A DNA stretch of 64,000 bases from Alphaproteobacteria bacterium (GTDB taxonomy: Bacteria > Pseudomonadota > Alphaproteobacteria > UBA828), in assembly GCA_022826665.1 (NCBI GenBank), contig JAJDUK010000089.1:1-64000 (forward strand), given 5' to 3'. Under the pieces are notes generated by a model. The model was not told where the DNA came from. It did no database searches and worked only from the letters and a program-made list of their open reading frames with translations. Made by a program: the position numbers and the translations under genes. Positions 1-11,750 of this stretch are shown here, in pieces (within the stretch, counting starts at the first letter, position 1; each line of letters starts with the position of its first letter).

Positions 1-157
1 GTTGCCGGACGGGACGGAGATGGTGATGCCGGGCGACAACGTGACGATGCAGGTTGATCTGATTGCGCCGATTGCGATGGACGAGGGCTTGCGCTTTGCC
101 ATCCGCGAGGGCGGGCGCACCGTCGGCGCCGGCGTCGTCGCAAAAATCGTCGAGTAG
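1..157 (+). CDS. tuf: Elongation factor Tu, C-terminal end (cut by window edge)
   Basis: The reading frame is open from base 2 to a TAG at 155-157 and gives 51 residues. They match the last beta-barrel domain of EF-Tu, the GTPase that brings aminoacyl-tRNA to the ribosome: PGDNV near the start, then the [15 protein letters not shown] block that closes bacterial EF-Tu. The gene lies 37 bases before rpsJ, the standard str-to-S10 junction in alphaproteobacteria. The start and the GTPase domain are outside the window. Confidence 0.97.
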   Translation, partial: LPDGTEMVMPGDNVTMQVDLIAPIAMDEGLRFAIREGGRTVGAGVVAKIVE

Positions 158-194
158 ACCCAAACCGAGGCGGACAAGAGGCCGGGCACGCACG

Positions 195-509
<315 letters not shown>

Positions 510-518
510 GAGGGCGTC

Positions 519-1400
519 ATGGCCGGCCAGGCGGCAGCGCGCAGGCGCACGGGCGTGATCACCGAGAAGCTCGGCATGTCCCGCGTCTTCAACGACGCCG
601 GCGAGCATGTGCCGGTGACCGTGCTGCGCGTGGACGGTTGCCAGGTTATCGCCCAGCGGACCCGCGACGCGGGCGGCTATGTCGCGCTCCAGCTCGGCGC
701 CGGCCGGGTCAAGGTCAAGAACACCCCGCGTGCGCTGCGCGGGCATTTCGCCAAGGCAAAGGTCGAGCCCAAGCGCCACGTGGCCGAGTTTCGGGTGAGC
801 GAGGACGCTTTGGTGGATGTCGGCGCCACGCTCGGCGCCGACCACTTCGCCGCGGGTCAGTTCGTCGATGCGGTCGGCACCTCCATCGGCAAGGGCTTCG
901 CCGGCGGCATGAAGCGGCACAATTTCTCGGGCCTGCGCGCGAGCCACGGCGTCTCCGTCTCGCACCGCTCCCACGGCTCGACCGGCCAATGCCAGGACCC
1001 CGGCAAGGTCTTCAAGGGCAAGAAGATGGCGGGCCAGCTCGGGAACGCACGCGCGACCGTGCAGAACCTCGAGGTTGTGGCGACGGATGCATCGCGGGGC
1101 CTGATCATGGTCAAGGGCGGCGTCCCCGGCCCGAAGGGCGGCGTCGTGCTGCTGTCGGACGCGAAGAAGCGCAGCCTGCCAGACGATGTGCCGTTCCCTG
1201 CGGGGCTCTTCGTACAGCCGGAACCGGAGGCGGCAGACCCTGAGCTTGAGGATGACGCTCCCGCCGCCGAGGCTGAGGACGAGACCGTTGACGACGACAG
1301 CGGCGAGCCCGCCGAGGCGCAGGAGGAGGACGGCGGCGAGCCTGCCGCCGAGGAGACCACAGAGGGCGCCGCCGACGGTGACGAGGAGGAGTCCTCGTGA
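519..1400 (+). CDS. rplC: 50S ribosomal protein L3 with a long acidic C-terminal tail
   Basis: L3 binds 23S rRNA near the peptidyl-transferase centre and nucleates 50S assembly. The core spans about residues 10-232 and includes [13 protein letters not shown] (124-136) and the [13 protein letters not shown] loop (161-173). Gln159 aligns with the glutamine that PrmB methylates in E. coli L3. At 293 residues it is about 80 longer than the usual 210. Nearly all the excess is a tail from about residue 233 made mostly of Glu, Asp and Ala, with no Lys or Arg. A strong AGGAGG lies just before the ATG. The stop overlaps the rplD start as GTGA. Confidence 0.96.
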   Translation: MAGQAAARRRTGVITEKLGMSRVFNDAGEHVPVTVLRVDGCQVIAQRTRDAGGYVALQLGAGRVKVKNTPRALRGHFAKAKVEPKRHVAEFRVSEDALVDVGATLGADHFAAGQFVDAVGTSIGKGFAGGMKRHNFSGLRASHGVSVSHRSHGSTGQCQDPGKVFKGKKMAGQLGNARATVQNLEVVATDASRGLIMVKGGVPGPKGGVVLLSDAKKRSLPDDVPFPAGLFVQPEPEAADPELEDDAPAAEAEDETVDDDSGEPAEAQEEDGGEPAAEETTEGAADGDEEESS

Positions 1401-2017
1401 AGGTCGACGTCATCGACTTCAAGGCCAAGCGCGTTGGCGAGATCGAGCTCGCGGACGAGGTGTTCGGCGTGGCCGTGCGGCCCGACCTGATGCAACGCAC
1501 CGTGCGCTGGCAGCTCGCCAAGCGCCGCGCCGGCACGCACAAGACCAAGTCGGTGGCGGAGATACGCGGGTCGACGCGCAAGCCCTTCAAGCAGAAGGGT
1601 ACGGGCCGCGCCCGCGCAGGCTCTCGCCGCGCAGCGCACCATCGGGGCGGCGTGGCGATCTTCGGTCCCGTGCTGCGCGACCACGCGCACAAGCTGCCCA
1701 AGAAGGTGCGCAAGCTCGCGCTTAAGTCTGCGCTCTCCAGCAAGCAGGCGGACGGCAAGCTCTCGATCGTGGAATCCCTCGACCTCGGCTCGGCCAAGAC
1801 CAGGGTGCTGGCCAATCGCATCGCGCGCCTCGGCTGGTCGTCTGCGCTGGTTATCGACGGCGACGAGGTCGATGCCGGCTTCGCCAGGGCCGCGGGCAAC
1901 CTGACTGAGATTCAGGTGCTCCCGCAGCTGGGCGCCAACGTCTACGACATCCTCCGCCGCGACCACCTGGTGCTGACCCGGAGCGCGGTGGAAAGCTTGC
2001 AGGCGAGGCTCGCATGA
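1397..2017 (+). CDS. rplD: 50S ribosomal protein L4
   Basis: L4 binds 23S rRNA domain I and its extended loop lines the exit tunnel; in E. coli it also represses the S10 operon. The 206-residue product has the L4 signature: [17 protein letters not shown], then [15 protein letters not shown] and the [15 protein letters not shown] loop. The GTG start at 1397 overlaps the rplC stop by four bases, and the gene end overlaps rplW by four bases, so translation is probably coupled. No leader for L4 feedback can be seen because the operon is continuous with tuf. Confidence 0.97.
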   Translation: MKVDVIDFKAKRVGEIELADEVFGVAVRPDLMQRTVRWQLAKRRAGTHKTKSVAEIRGSTRKPFKQKGTGRARAGSRRAAHHRGGVAIFGPVLRDHAHKLPKKVRKLALKSALSSKQADGKLSIVESLDLGSAKTRVLANRIARLGWSSALVIDGDEVDAGFARAAGNLTEIQVLPQLGANVYDILRRDHLVLTRSAVESLQARLA

Positions 2018-2319
2018 GCGTCGAGCCCAAAGAGCGCTGGTACGACACGATTCTCGGTCCAGTCGTGACCGAGAAGTCGACTCAGGGCTCGATGTACAAC
2101 CAGGTCACCTTCAAGGTGCGCACCGACGCGACCAAGCCTCAGATCAAGGAAGCCGTGGAAGGGCTGTTTGAGGTCAAGGTGAGGAAGGTCAACACCAGCA
2201 TGGTCAAGGGCAAGGTCAAGCGCGGCCCTCGCGGCCGGCTGGGCAAGCGTTCGGATTGGAAGAAAGCGACGGTTTCGCTCGGCGAAGGCGATACCATCGA
2301 CGTGATGACCGGGCTCTAG
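2014..2319 (+). CDS. rplW: 50S ribosomal protein L23
   Basis: L23 sits at the tunnel exit and docks trigger factor and SRP. The 101-residue product has the family pattern [11 protein letters not shown] near residue 14 and [17 protein letters not shown] in the middle, followed by the basic loop ending [13 protein letters not shown]. The ATG overlaps the rplD stop by four bases, and rplB starts three bases after the stop. Length and order are normal. Confidence 0.97.
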   Translation: MSVEPKERWYDTILGPVVTEKSTQGSMYNQVTFKVRTDATKPQIKEAVEGLFEVKVRKVNTSMVKGKVKRGPRGRLGKRSDWKKATVSLGEGDTIDVMTGL

Positions 2320-2322
2320 GCG

Positions 2323-3150
2323 ATGGCACTCAAGAACTACAAGCCGACCACGCCGGGGCGCCGCCAGCTCATCCTGGTGGATCGCTCCGACCTCTGGAAG
2401 GGGAAGCCGGTCAAGAATCTGACCGAAGGATTGAGCCAGAAGGGCGGGCGCAACAGCGACGGCCGAATTACCATGCGCCATCGCGGGGGCGGGCATAAGC
2501 GCCGCTACCGTAAGATCGACTTCAAGCGGCGCAAATTCGATGTGCCGGCGACCGTGGAGCGGCTCGAGTACGACCCCAACCGCTCGGCCTTCATCGCGCT
2601 GATCCGCTACGAAGACGGTGAGCAGGCCTACATCCTCGCCCCGCAGCGGGTCTCGCCGGGCGACAAGGTGGTTTCCGGCGACCGCTGCGACATCAGGCCC
2701 GGCAACGCGATGCCGATGAGCAACATTCCCGTCGGCACGATCATCCACAATGTCGAGATGAAGCCGGGCAAGGGTGGCCAGATCGCACGCTCGGCCGGCA
2801 ACTACGTACAGCTGGTCGGCAAGGATCAGGGCTACGCGCAGCTCAGGCTGCCGTCGGGCGAGCAGCGTATCGTCCATGGCCGATGTATGGCCACCATCGG
2901 CGCAGTCTCCAACCCGGACAACCAGAACACCAACCAGGGCAAAGCCGGCCGCATGCGCTGGCAAGGCCGGCGCCCCAAGGTGCGCGGCGTCGCCATGAAC
3001 CCGGTGGACCATCCCCACGGTGGCGGCGAGGGCAAGTCCTCGGGCGGGCGGCATCCGGTCACTCCCTGGGGCGTGCCCACAAAGGGCAAGCGCACGCGCA
3101 GCAACAAGAGAACCGACCGCTTCATCATGCGGCGTCGGGGCAAGAAGTAG
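2323..3150 (+). CDS. rplB: 50S ribosomal protein L2
   Basis: L2 is a primary 23S rRNA binder needed for subunit joining and peptidyl transfer. The 275-residue product starts [15 protein letters not shown] and carries the C-terminal [18 protein letters not shown] block, which includes the conserved histidine near the catalytic centre. Length and motifs are normal. It sits between rplW (3-base gap) and rpsS (15-base gap) in the S10 operon. Confidence 0.98.
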   Translation: MALKNYKPTTPGRRQLILVDRSDLWKGKPVKNLTEGLSQKGGRNSDGRITMRHRGGGHKRRYRKIDFKRRKFDVPATVERLEYDPNRSAFIALIRYEDGEQAYILAPQRVSPGDKVVSGDRCDIRPGNAMPMSNIPVGTIIHNVEMKPGKGGQIARSAGNYVQLVGKDQGYAQLRLPSGEQRIVHGRCMATIGAVSNPDNQNTNQGKAGRMRWQGRRPKVRGVAMNPVDHPHGGGEGKSSGGRHPVTPWGVPTKGKRTRSNKRTDRFIMRRRGKK

Positions 3151-3165
3151 GGCGGGGGACAGTCG

Positions 3166-3444
3166 ATGGCGCGTTCCGTATGGAAAGGCCCCTTCGTCGA
3201 CGGCTATCTTCTCAAGAAGGCCGAAGAGGCGCGGGCGACAGGCCGCAAGGACATCATCCGCACCTGGTCGCGGCGCTCGACCATCCTGCCGCAGTTCGTG
3301 GGCCTCACCTTCGGCGTCTACAACGGGCGCAAATTCCTGCCTGTGCTGGTCAACGAGAACATGGTCGGCCACAAGTTCGGCGAGTTCTCGCCGACGCGGG
3401 TCTTCCACGGTCATGCCGGCGACAAGAGGGCACGGCGGGGCTGA
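3166..3444 (+). CDS. rpsS: 30S ribosomal protein S19
   Basis: S19 lies in the 30S head and contacts the A-site finger and S13. The 92-residue product starts [18 protein letters not shown] and contains [22 protein letters not shown] and the [11 protein letters not shown] motif, all typical. The spacing to rplB and the two-base gap to rplV fit the S10 operon. Nothing unusual. Confidence 0.97.
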   Translation: MARSVWKGPFVDGYLLKKAEEARATGRKDIIRTWSRRSTILPQFVGLTFGVYNGRKFLPVLVNENMVGHKFGEFSPTRVFHGHAGDKRARRG

Positions 3445-3446
3445 TC

Positions 3447-3827
3447 ATGGGCAAGACTGCGCGATCCCGGCGGCTCGGCGAAACCGAGGCCCAGGCGGTG
3501 ATCCGGAACCTCCGGATCAGCCCGCAGAAGCTCGGCCTTGTCACCGAGACCATCCGCGGGCGTCCGGTGGGCGAGGCGCTGATCACGCTGGCGCATTCGC
3601 GCCGCCGCATCGCCGGCGACGTGCGCAAATGCCTGCAGTCGGCGATCGCGAACGCGGAGAACAATCACGAGCTGGATGTGGACCGGCTCGTCGTCGCCGA
3701 AGCGACGGTCGGCAAAGGTTTGGTGATGAAGCGCTGGCGGCCCCGTGCACGCGGCCGGGTCGGGCGCGTGATGAAGCCGTTCAGCCATCTCACCATCGTG
3801 GTGCGCGAACGCGCCAAGGGGGCCTGA
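3447..3827 (+). CDS. rplV: 50S ribosomal protein L22
   Basis: L22 reaches from the 50S surface into the exit tunnel, where macrolide-resistance changes are known. The ATG at 3447 gives 126 residues beginning [21 protein letters not shown]. The frame is open upstream through rpsS, but that part resembles nothing. The core contains ISPQKLGLV, the [12 protein letters not shown] block and the tunnel-loop end [12 protein letters not shown]. The stop overlaps the rpsC start as TGATG. Confidence 0.96.
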   Translation: MGKTARSRRLGETEAQAVIRNLRISPQKLGLVTETIRGRPVGEALITLAHSRRRIAGDVRKCLQSAIANAENNHELDVDRLVVAEATVGKGLVMKRWRPRARGRVGRVMKPFSHLTIVVRERAKGA

Positions 3828-4504
3828 TGGGTCAGAAGGTCAATCCCGTCGGGCTGCGTCTCGGCATCAACCGTACCTGGGATTCGCGCTGGTATGCCGA
3901 TGACGACTATGCCCAGCTACTGCACGAGGACCTGCAGATCCGCAATTTCCTGTTCGATCGGCTGAACCAGGCGGGTATCGGGCGCATCGTCATCGAGCGC
4001 CCCGCCAAGAAGGCGCGGATCACCATCCATACAGCCCGGCCGGGCGTCGTGATCGGCAAGAAGGGCGCCGACATCGAGCGGCTGCGCACCGACATCACCA
4101 AGATGACGGGGAGCGACGTTCATCTGAACATCGTCGAAATCCGCAAGCCCGAGATCGAGGCCAAGCTGGTGGCCGAGAACATCGCTCAGCAGCTCGTGCG
4201 ACGCGTGGCGTTCCGCCGGGCCATGAAGCGGGCGGTACAGTCCGCGATCAGGCTTGGCGCGCAGGGCATCCGGATCAACTGTGGCGGCAGGCTCGGCGGG
4301 GCCGAGATCGCGCGGACCGAGTGGTACCGCGAGGGCCGGGTGCCGCTCCACACGCTCCGGGCCGATGTGGACTTCGGGCTCGCCACGGCGCGCACAGCCT
4401 ACGGCACCTGCGGTGTCAAGGTCTGGGTGTTCAAGGGCGAGATCATGGCGCACGACCCCATGGCGCAGGACAAGCGCGCCATGGAGCAGGCCACGCCCCG
4501 CTAG
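3827..4504 (+). CDS. rpsC: 30S ribosomal protein S3
   Basis: S3 forms part of the mRNA entry channel. The ATG at 3827 overlaps the rplV stop and gives 225 residues starting [20 protein letters not shown]. The N-terminal KH domain shows its GxxG loop in [13 protein letters not shown]; the C-terminal domain has [20 protein letters not shown] and [15 protein letters not shown]. The long in-frame extension upstream of 3827 is out-of-frame readthrough of the preceding ribosomal genes and is not coding. Confidence 0.97.
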   Translation: MGQKVNPVGLRLGINRTWDSRWYADDDYAQLLHEDLQIRNFLFDRLNQAGIGRIVIERPAKKARITIHTARPGVVIGKKGADIERLRTDITKMTGSDVHLNIVEIRKPEIEAKLVAENIAQQLVRRVAFRRAMKRAVQSAIRLGAQGIRINCGGRLGGAEIARTEWYREGRVPLHTLRADVDFGLATARTAYGTCGVKVWVFKGEIMAHDPMAQDKRAMEQATPR

Positions 4505-4531
4505 GGCCGGACGGGGACCGGGGACCGGATC

Positions 4532-4954
4532 ATGCAACAGCCGAAATCCACCAAGTACCGCAAGGCCCACAAGGGCCGCATCCACGGCAAGGCCAAGGGC
4601 GGCTCGCAGCTCAATTTCGGCGCCTACGGGCTCAAGGCGATCACGCCCGGCCGCATCACGGCACGCGAGATCGAGGCCGGCCGGCGCACCATCACGAGGC
4701 ACATGAAACGTGCCGGCAAGATCTGGATCCGCATCTTCCCGGACGTGCCGGTCTCGACCAAGCCCGCCGAGGTGCGCATGGGCAAGGGCAAGGGCACGCC
4801 GGAATACTGGGTCGCCAAGGTGAAGCCCGGGCGCATCATGTTCGAGGTGGACGGCGTGCCGCGCGCGGTGGCGGAAGAGGCGTTCCGCCGCGCGTCCGCG
4901 AAGTTCAGGGTGCAGACCAGGGTGGTGACCCGGCTCGGCGAAGGGGCGTCCTGA
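4532..4954 (+). CDS. rplP: 50S ribosomal protein L16
   Basis: L16 helps position the A-site tRNA on the 50S subunit. The 140-residue product starts [21 protein letters not shown], matching the usual ML-QPKRTKFRK start with small changes. It contains [39 protein letters not shown] and the conserved arginine neighbourhood. The last base of its stop is the first base of the rpmC ATG. Confidence 0.97.
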   Translation: MQQPKSTKYRKAHKGRIHGKAKGGSQLNFGAYGLKAITPGRITAREIEAGRRTITRHMKRAGKIWIRIFPDVPVSTKPAEVRMGKGKGTPEYWVAKVKPGRIMFEVDGVPRAVAEEAFRRASAKFRVQTRVVTRLGEGAS

Positions 4955-5160
4955 TGAACGGTGTCGAAGTCCGCCTCAAGACCGACGACGAGCTCAAGAC
5001 GATGCTGCTCGCGTTGAAGAAGGAGGCGTTCAACCTGCGCTTCCAGCGGGCCTCCGGCCAGCTCGAGAACACCGCGCGTATGCGCGCCGTGAGGCGCGAC
5101 GTAGCCCGCATCAAGACGATCGTCGCCGAGCGCAAGCGCGCTGCCGGCGGCGAAGCCTGA
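4954..5160 (+). CDS. rpmC: 50S ribosomal protein L29
   Basis: L29 is a small two-helix protein by the tunnel exit, next to L23. The ATG at 4954 gives 68 residues: a [23 protein letters not shown] helix, then [16 protein letters not shown]. It overlaps the rplP stop by one base. Longer upstream versions of this frame are rplP read out of frame. Length and pattern are normal. Confidence 0.95.
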   Translation: MNGVEVRLKTDDELKTMLLALKKEAFNLRFQRASGQLENTARMRAVRRDVARIKTIVAERKRAAGGEA

Positions 5161-5191
5161 GGATCTGGGAGATGGGTGAAGGAGAGCTGGC

Positions 5192-5440
5192 ATGCCGCGC
5201 CGTGTAATGCGGGGAACCGTGGTCGGCGACAAGGCGGACAAGACCGTCGTCGTCCGCGTCGACCGCCGCGTCATGCACCCGCTCTACAAGAAGGTCGTGC
5301 GCCGCTCCAAGCGCTACACCGCGCATGACGACGGCAACAGTCACAAGGTCGGCGACATCGTGCAAATTCGCGAGTGCGCCCCTATCTCCAAGCGCAAGCG
5401 CTGGATCGTGCTCGACGATGCTGGCGCCGAGCAGGGCTGA
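5192..5440 (+). CDS. rpsQ: 30S ribosomal protein S17
   Basis: S17 is a primary 16S rRNA binder with an OB fold. The 82-residue product has the family block [25 protein letters not shown] with the usual KT-VV core, KRYTAHDD, and [19 protein letters not shown]. It follows rpmC after 31 bases and precedes rplN by 33 bases. Normal length. Confidence 0.96.
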   Translation: MPRRVMRGTVVGDKADKTVVVRVDRRVMHPLYKKVVRRSKRYTAHDDGNSHKVGDIVQIRECAPISKRKRWIVLDDAGAEQG

Positions 5441-5473
5441 ACGGCGCGGTAGAGAGCGGAAGGGTCGAGTGAC

Positions 5474-5842
5474 ATGATTCAGATGCAGACGAATCTGGAT
5501 GTCGCCGACAATTCCGGTGCGCGGCGCGTGCAATGCGTGAAGGTGCTGGGCGGGTCGAAGCGCAAGACCGCCTCGGTGGGCGATACCATCGTGGTCACGG
5601 TCAAGGAAGCGATCCCGCGTGGCAAGGTGCGCAAGGGTGAGCTTCACCGTGCCGTCATCGTGCGCACCGCGAAGGAAATCCGGCGCCCGGACGGGAGCGC
5701 GATCCGCTTCGACCGCAATGCGGCCGTCCTCATCACCGCCCAGGGGGAGCCAATCGGAACCCGCATCTTCGGGCCGGTGACCCGCGAGCTCCGTCAGCGC
5801 CGGTACATGAAGATCATCTCACTCGCGCCCGAAGTGCTGTAG
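5474..5842 (+). CDS. rplN: 50S ribosomal protein L14
   Basis: L14 forms an intersubunit bridge and is the docking site for RsfS. The 122-residue product starts [18 protein letters not shown] and has [22 protein letters not shown], the [10 protein letters not shown] strand, [12 protein letters not shown] and the final ISLAPEVL, all typical. It is the first gene of the classical spc operon, although here the S10 and spc sets are continuous. Confidence 0.97.
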   Translation: MIQMQTNLDVADNSGARRVQCVKVLGGSKRKTASVGDTIVVTVKEAIPRGKVRKGELHRAVIVRTAKEIRRPDGSAIRFDRNAAVLITAQGEPIGTRIFGPVTRELRQRRYMKIISLAPEVL

Positions 5843-5848
5843 GCCGCC

Positions 5849-6172
5849 ATGCGCAAGCGAAAGATACGCAAGGATGACGAGGTCATCGTCCTCACCGGAC
5901 GAGACAAGGGTAAGCGCGGCGCCGTGCTTCGGATCATCACCAAGACCGACCGCGTGCTCGTCGAGGGCGTCAACGTGACCAAGCGCCACGTCAAGCCGAC
6001 TCAGGGCGATCCGCAGGGCGGTATTGTCGAACGCGAGGCGCCGATCCATATATCGAACGTGGCGCTGGTCGATCCCGAGAGCGATCGGCCGACCCGGGTG
6101 CGCTACAAGAATCTCGAGGACGGGCGCAAGGTGCGCGTCGCCGCCCGCTCGGGGGAAGTGATCGATGTCTGA
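5849..6172 (+). CDS. rplX: 50S ribosomal protein L24
   Basis: L24 is an assembly initiator on the 5-prime domain of 23S rRNA. The 107-residue product shows the KOW segment [21 protein letters not shown] and then [20 protein letters not shown]. It starts six bases after rplN and overlaps the start of rplE by eight bases. Normal length. Confidence 0.96.
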   Translation: MRKRKIRKDDEVIVLTGRDKGKRGAVLRIITKTDRVLVEGVNVTKRHVKPTQGDPQGGIVEREAPIHISNVALVDPESDRPTRVRYKNLEDGRKVRVAARSGEVIDV

Positions 6173-6761
6173 AGCGAACGGCCAGAACGGCGGCCAGGTG
6201 AACGGCGAGGCGAAGGGCCCGAGCCGGCTGAAATTGCTCTACGAGAGCGAAATCAGGCCCGGTCTGATGCAGCAGTTCGGTTACACCAACATCATGCAGG
6301 CGCCGAAGCTGGACAAGATCGTGATCAATATGGGCGTCGGCGAAGGGGCCACGGACAACAAGAAGATCGATGCCGCGGTTCAGGACATGACGCTGATCGC
6401 GGGCCAGAAGCCGATCGTCACCAGGGCGCGCAAGTCGGTCGCCGCATTCAAGGTGCGCACCGGCATGCAGGTCGGCTGCAAGACCACGCTTCGGCGCGAG
6501 CGGATGTACGAGTTCCTCGACCGGCTGGTGACGATTGCACTGCCAAGGGTGCGCGATTTTCGCGGGCTTTCGGCCCGCGCCTTCGACGGCCGTGGCAACT
6601 ACGCATTAGGCCTCAAGGAGCAGATCATCTTTCCCGAGATCGACTACGACAAGGTCGATCAGGTGCGTGGGTTGAATGTCGTCATTTGCACGACGGCGAG
6701 GACCGATGACGAGGGCCGGGCGCTGCTCGCCGGCTTTCAGATGCCGTTCGTCGGCCAGTAA
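6165..6761 (+). CDS. rplE: 50S ribosomal protein L5 with a short extra N-terminus
   Basis: L5 binds 5S rRNA and contacts the P-site tRNA. The core starts near residue 20 ([15 protein letters not shown]) and includes [42 protein letters not shown] and the final IICTTA-like strand and GFQMPF. The total is 198 residues, against about 180 in most bacteria. The excess is a polar N-terminus rich in Gly, Asn and Gln. The ATG lies inside the end of rplX. Confidence 0.96.
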   Translation: MSEANGQNGGQVNGEAKGPSRLKLLYESEIRPGLMQQFGYTNIMQAPKLDKIVINMGVGEGATDNKKIDAAVQDMTLIAGQKPIVTRARKSVAAFKVRTGMQVGCKTTLRRERMYEFLDRLVTIALPRVRDFRGLSARAFDGRGNYALGLKEQIIFPEIDYDKVDQVRGLNVVICTTARTDDEGRALLAGFQMPFVGQ

Positions 6762-6783
6762 GGGCAAAGGGCCAGGCTGAAAG

Positions 6784-7089
6784 ATGGCGAAGAAGAGCAC
6801 GATCGAGAAGAACAAGCGGCGCCAGCGGATGGCGAAGCGGGATGCGGCCAAGCGGGCGGACCTGCGCGCCATCGTGCGCGACCGTTCGCTGCCGGCGGAG
6901 GAGCGCTTCGCCGCGCAGCTCAAGCTCGCGAAGCTGCCGCGCAACGGCGCGCAGGTGCGGGTGCGGAACCGCTGCGGGCTGACCGGCCGGCCGCGCGGCA
7001 CCTACCGCAAGTTCGGGCTCTCGCGCATCGCTCTGAGGGAACTCGCCTCGGCGGGCCAGGTGCCCGGCATGGTCAAATCGAGCTGGTGA
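6784..7089 (+). CDS. rpsN: 30S ribosomal protein S14, zinc-free type
   Basis: S14 is in the 30S head beside S3 and S10. The 101-residue product starts [16 protein letters not shown] and ends with the block [22 protein letters not shown]. It has one cysteine in place of the CxxC pairs of the short zinc-binding form, so it is the long C-minus type usual in proteobacteria. It stands between rplE and rpsH as in the classical spc operon. Confidence 0.96.
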   Translation: MAKKSTIEKNKRRQRMAKRDAAKRADLRAIVRDRSLPAEERFAAQLKLAKLPRNGAQVRVRNRCGLTGRPRGTYRKFGLSRIALRELASAGQVPGMVKSSW

Positions 7090-7099
7090 GGCGCAGGCC

Positions 7100-7495
7100 A
7101 TGATGACCGACCCCCTGGCGGACATGCTGACCCGTATTCGGAACGGGCAGCAGGCACGCAAGTCCGCCGTTCTGTCGCCGGCGTCCAAGCTGCGCGCTGG
7201 CGTGCTCGATGTGCTTCAGCGGGAAGGCTACATCCGCGGCTATTCGGCGGCGGAGTCGGACACCGGCAAGCCGGCGTTCTCGATCGAGCTCAAGTACCAG
7301 GAAGGCCGCCCGGTGATCGCCGAGCTCCATCGGGTGTCGAAGCCCGGACGGCGGGTCTATTCGGGCATCAAGGACCTGCCGCGATACTACGGCGGCCTCG
7401 GAATCTCCATTCTGTCGACGCCGCGCGGCGTGCTTTCGGACAACGAGGCGCGCCAGCAGAACGTCGGCGGCGAAGTGCTCTGCCGGGTGTTCTGA
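7100..7495 (+). CDS. rpsH: 30S ribosomal protein S8
   Basis: S8 binds 16S rRNA helix 21; in E. coli it also represses the spc operon. The 131-residue product starts [19 protein letters not shown] and ends with [20 protein letters not shown] and GGEVLCRVF, the canonical C-terminal block. Two adjacent ATGs (7100 and 7103) are possible starts and differ by one residue. The stop lies just before the rplF ATG. Confidence 0.96.
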   Translation: MMTDPLADMLTRIRNGQQARKSAVLSPASKLRAGVLDVLQREGYIRGYSAAESDTGKPAFSIELKYQEGRPVIAELHRVSKPGRRVYSGIKDLPRYYGGLGISILSTPRGVLSDNEARQQNVGGEVLCRVF

Positions 7496-7496
7496 G

Positions 7497-8030
7497 ATGT
7501 CCCGCGTCGGCAAGAACCCGGTCCCTGTGCCCGACGGCGTCGAGGTGACGATCGACGGCGCGGCGGTCGCGGTGAGCGGCAAGCTGGGCCGCTTGGAGGC
7601 CACCATCGCGTCCGAAGTGAGCGCCGTGCTCGAAGGCGGCCAGGTCTCGGTCACGCCGCGCGGGGACGACAAGCGCTCGCGCCAGCTGTGGGGGCTCACC
7701 CGGAGCATCATCAACAACATGGTCGTGGGCGTGAGCCAGGGCTTCCACAGGGACCTGCAGATCGAGGGCGTCGGCTACCGAGCCGCGGTCGAAGGCCGCA
7801 CTCTGACGCTCGATCTCGGCTACAGCCACCGGATCCGCTATCCCATTCCAGACGGCATCGAGATCGCGTGCGAACGGCCGACAGCGATCAGGGTCACCGG
7901 CTATGACCGCCAGGCGGTCGGCCAGGTCGCCGCCGAGATACGTGCCTTCCGCAAGCCCGAGCCCTACAAGGGCAAGGGCATCCGCTACGTCGGCGAATAC
8001 GTCCGGCGCAAGGAGGGCAAGAAGAAGTAG
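7497..8030 (+). CDS. rplF: 50S ribosomal protein L6
   Basis: L6 sits near the factor-binding site of the 50S subunit. The 177-residue product starts [19 protein letters not shown] and has two similar domains, with [30 protein letters not shown] and, near the end, [20 protein letters not shown], the L6 signature. Gap to rpsH is one base and to rplR two bases. Normal length. Confidence 0.97.
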   Translation: MSRVGKNPVPVPDGVEVTIDGAAVAVSGKLGRLEATIASEVSAVLEGGQVSVTPRGDDKRSRQLWGLTRSIINNMVVGVSQGFHRDLQIEGVGYRAAVEGRTLTLDLGYSHRIRYPIPDGIEIACERPTAIRVTGYDRQAVGQVAAEIRAFRKPEPYKGKGIRYVGEYVRRKEGKKK

Positions 8031-8032
8031 CC

Positions 8033-8383
8033 ATGAGCAGGACCGACTTCGATAAGCGCAAGCAACGTGTGCGGTTCAGGCTGCAGGCAGCCGCCGGCGG
8101 CAGGCCGCGACTCTCGGTCTTCCGCTCCAACCGCCACATTTACGCCCAACTCATCGACGATGGAGAGGGCAGGACCGTGGCTGCCGCATCGACGATGGAA
8201 GGTGCGCTGCGCAGCCAGAATGGGGCGGACCGCGAGGCCGCGGGCCGTGTCGGCGCACTCATCGCCGAGCGCGCACTCGCTGCCGGGCACAAGGAGGTCG
8301 TGTTCGACCGCGGCGGATACCAGTATCACGGGCGCGTCAAGGCGCTCGCCGAGGCAGCCCGCGAAGGCGGCCTCTCTTTCTAG
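8033..8383 (+). CDS. rplR: 50S ribosomal protein L18
   Basis: L18 brings 5S rRNA to the 50S subunit together with L5. The 116-residue product has the family pattern [25 protein letters not shown], then an AASTMEG segment and [25 protein letters not shown], typical of bacterial L18. It sits between rplF and rpsE in the expected order. Confidence 0.96.
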   Translation: MSRTDFDKRKQRVRFRLQAAAGGRPRLSVFRSNRHIYAQLIDDGEGRTVAAASTMEGALRSQNGADREAAGRVGALIAERALAAGHKEVVFDRGGYQYHGRVKALAEAAREGGLSF

Positions 8384-8398
8384 GGGGAAGGGCCAAGT

Positions 8399-8983
8399 AT
8401 GGCACGACCAGGCATGGAGCGGGATCGAGATCGGGATCGCGGCGGTCGCGGACGTGACCGCGAAGAGCCCGAGCTTCTGGACAAGCTGGTCAGCATCAAT
8501 CGTGTCGCGAAGGTGGTGAAGGGCGGCCGGCGCTTCGGCTTCTCGGCGCTCGTCGTGGTCGGCGACCAGCGCGGGCGCGTGGGCGGTGGCTCGGGCAAGG
8601 CGCGGGAGGTACCGGAGGCCATCCGCAAGGCCACCGAGCAGGCCCGGCGCCGCATGGTCCGCGTGCCGCTTCGCGAGGGACGCACGCTGCATCACGATGT
8701 CCAGGGCCGCTTCGGCGCGGGCAAGGTGATCATCCGCGCGGCACCGCCCGGCACCGGCATCATCGCCGGCGGGCCGATGCGCGCCGTGTTCGAGATGCTA
8801 GGCGTGAAAGACGTGGTCGCCAAGTCGGTGGGCACGTCGAACCCGCAGAACATGGTCAAGGCGACCTTCGACGCGCTCGGGCGCTGCCACTCGCCGCGCG
8901 CCGTGGCCGCCAAGCGCAACCGCACGGTGGGCCAGATCTTCGGCCAGAGCGACTCCGCCAAGGAGCAGAAGGAGCAGGCGTAG
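8399..8983 (+). CDS. rpsE: 30S ribosomal protein S5 with an Arg-Asp-rich N-terminus
   Basis: S5 affects decoding accuracy and the mRNA entry site. The conserved core begins near residue 25 ([19 protein letters not shown]) with the double-stranded RNA-binding fold ([17 protein letters not shown]), followed by [17 protein letters not shown] and [16 protein letters not shown]. The 194-residue length is slightly above E. coli. Residues 7-20 are almost entirely alternating Arg and Asp with some Gly. The start ATG at 8399 fits the spacing from rplR. Confidence 0.96.
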   Translation: MARPGMERDRDRDRGGRGRDREEPELLDKLVSINRVAKVVKGGRRFGFSALVVVGDQRGRVGGGSGKAREVPEAIRKATEQARRRMVRVPLREGRTLHHDVQGRFGAGKVIIRAAPPGTGIIAGGPMRAVFEMLGVKDVVAKSVGTSNPQNMVKATFDALGRCHSPRAVAAKRNRTVGQIFGQSDSAKEQKEQA

Positions 8984-8986
8984 GCC

Positions 8987-9211
8987 ATGGCACGGAGCAA
9001 AAAGGCCGCGGCGGCGCCCAAGGTGCGGGTGACCCAGATCGGCAGCCCCATCGGCCGGCCGGCGAACCAGCGCGCGACCCTGGTGGGCCTCGGCCTGAAC
9101 AAGATGCACCGGAGCCGCGTGCTGGAAGACACGCCCGCGGTGCGTGGCATGATCGACAAGATTCCGCACCTCGTGCGGGCCGAGCCGGTGGACGCGGCGG
9201 AGGCTGAGTGA
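8987..9211 (+). CDS. rpmD: 50S ribosomal protein L30
   Basis: L30 is a small 50S protein. Its 74 residues include [38 protein letters not shown], the family pattern, and [14 protein letters not shown] basic, Ala-rich N-terminus adds about ten residues to the usual length of about 60. The stop overlaps the rplO ATG by one base. Confidence 0.95.
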   Translation: MARSKKAAAAPKVRVTQIGSPIGRPANQRATLVGLGLNKMHRSRVLEDTPAVRGMIDKIPHLVRAEPVDAAEAE

Positions 9212-9714
9212 TGAGGCTGAACGAACTCGCTGACCGTGCCGGCGCGTCAAAGAAGGGGCGCAGGCTCGGGCGCGGCATCGGCTCAGGCCGTGGCAAGACC
9301 TCGGGACGCGGCCACAAGGGCCAGAAGTCGCGGGCCGGCGTCGCCCTCAAGGGCTTCGAGGGCGGCCAGATGCCGCTCTACCGGCGTCTGCCCAAGCGGG
9401 GCTTCACCAACGCGCGCTTTCGCAAGACCTTCGAGACCGTCAACATCGGACGCCTGCAGGAGGCGATCGAGAGCGGGCGGATCGACGCGGGCGCTCCCGT
9501 GACCGAGGCTGCGCTGGCTGCGGCCGGGCTCGCGCGCGGGCGGCACGGCGTGCGTCTGCTCGCCAAGGGCCGGATCGAAAGCGCGGTTGCCGTCGAGGTC
9601 ACCGGTGCATCGAAGGCGGCCATCGCCGCGGTGGAAGCCGCCGGCGGCTCGGTGACCCTGAGCGGGGCGGTTGAGGCCGAGAAAGCGGCCGAGGAAACGG
9701 CAGAGGACGCCTAA
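9211..9714 (+). CDS. rplO: 50S ribosomal protein L15
   Basis: L15 is a late 50S assembly protein. The ATG at 9211 overlaps the rpmD stop and gives 167 residues; a GTG three bases earlier is less likely. It has [23 protein letters not shown] near the start, the [15 protein letters not shown] block and a C-terminal Rossmann-like part. The last 16 or so residues are an acidic, Ala-rich tail, a small version of the one on L3. Confidence 0.96.
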   Translation: MRLNELADRAGASKKGRRLGRGIGSGRGKTSGRGHKGQKSRAGVALKGFEGGQMPLYRRLPKRGFTNARFRKTFETVNIGRLQEAIESGRIDAGAPVTEAALAAAGLARGRHGVRLLAKGRIESAVAVEVTGASKAAIAAVEAAGGSVTLSGAVEAEKAAEETAEDA

Positions 9715-9719
9715 CGAAC

Positions 9720-11059
<1,340 letters not shown>

Positions 11060-11063
<4 letters not shown>

Positions 11064-11707
11064 ACCTGATCCTTCTCGGCCCACCGGGGGCGGGCAAGGG
11101 CACGCAGGCGCAAAGACTGGTCGAGCGTTTCGGCATCGTCCAGCTTTCCACGGGCGACATGCTGCGCGCGGCGGTGAAAGCCGGCACGGCGCTCGGCACC
11201 CAGGCCAAGGTGATCATGGAGGCCGGCGAGCTGGTGCCGGACGCGCTCATGGTCGCGCTGATCGCGGAGCGCATCGATGAGCCGGACTGCGCCAACGGCT
11301 TCATCCTCGACGGCTTCCCGCGCACCGTGGCACAGGCCGACGCGCTGGATCGCATGCTGGCCGACCGCGGGCTCGCGCTCGACAGGGTGGTCGCCATCGA
11401 GGTCGACGAGGAGGCGCTGATCGAACGCATCGTCGGCCGCTTCTCGTGCGCAGACTGCGGCGCCGGCTACCACGACCAGTTCAAACGGCCGAGGCAGGAG
11501 GGCGTCTGCGACCAGTGCGGCAGCAGGAACTTCACGCGCCGGGCGGACGACAACCGCGAGACCATGATCGCGCGCCTCGCCGCCTACCACGAGCAGACGG
11601 CGCCGATCATCCCGCACTACGAGGCCGGCGGCCGCTTCGCCCGGGTCGATGGCTCCGGCGGTATAGACACCATCACGGCGGCCATCGTCGCCGCTCTTCA
11701 GGACTGA
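11060..11707 (+). CDS. adk: Adenylate kinase, zinc-lid type
   Basis: Adenylate kinase converts ATP and AMP to two ADP in the cytosol. The 215-residue product has the P-loop GPPGAGKGT (residues 7-15), STGDMLR, and DGFPRT (84-89). The LID carries four cysteines as CxxC pairs at 130/133 and 150/153, which mark the zinc-binding long form. The start is TTG at 11060, overlapping the secY stop by four bases, so it is probably translated by coupling. The usual rpsM gene does not follow. Confidence 0.97.
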
Positions 11708-11750
11708 GGCGCGGCGCGGGCTGCTGCTCGCGCCCGGCGCTGCCGTTGCC

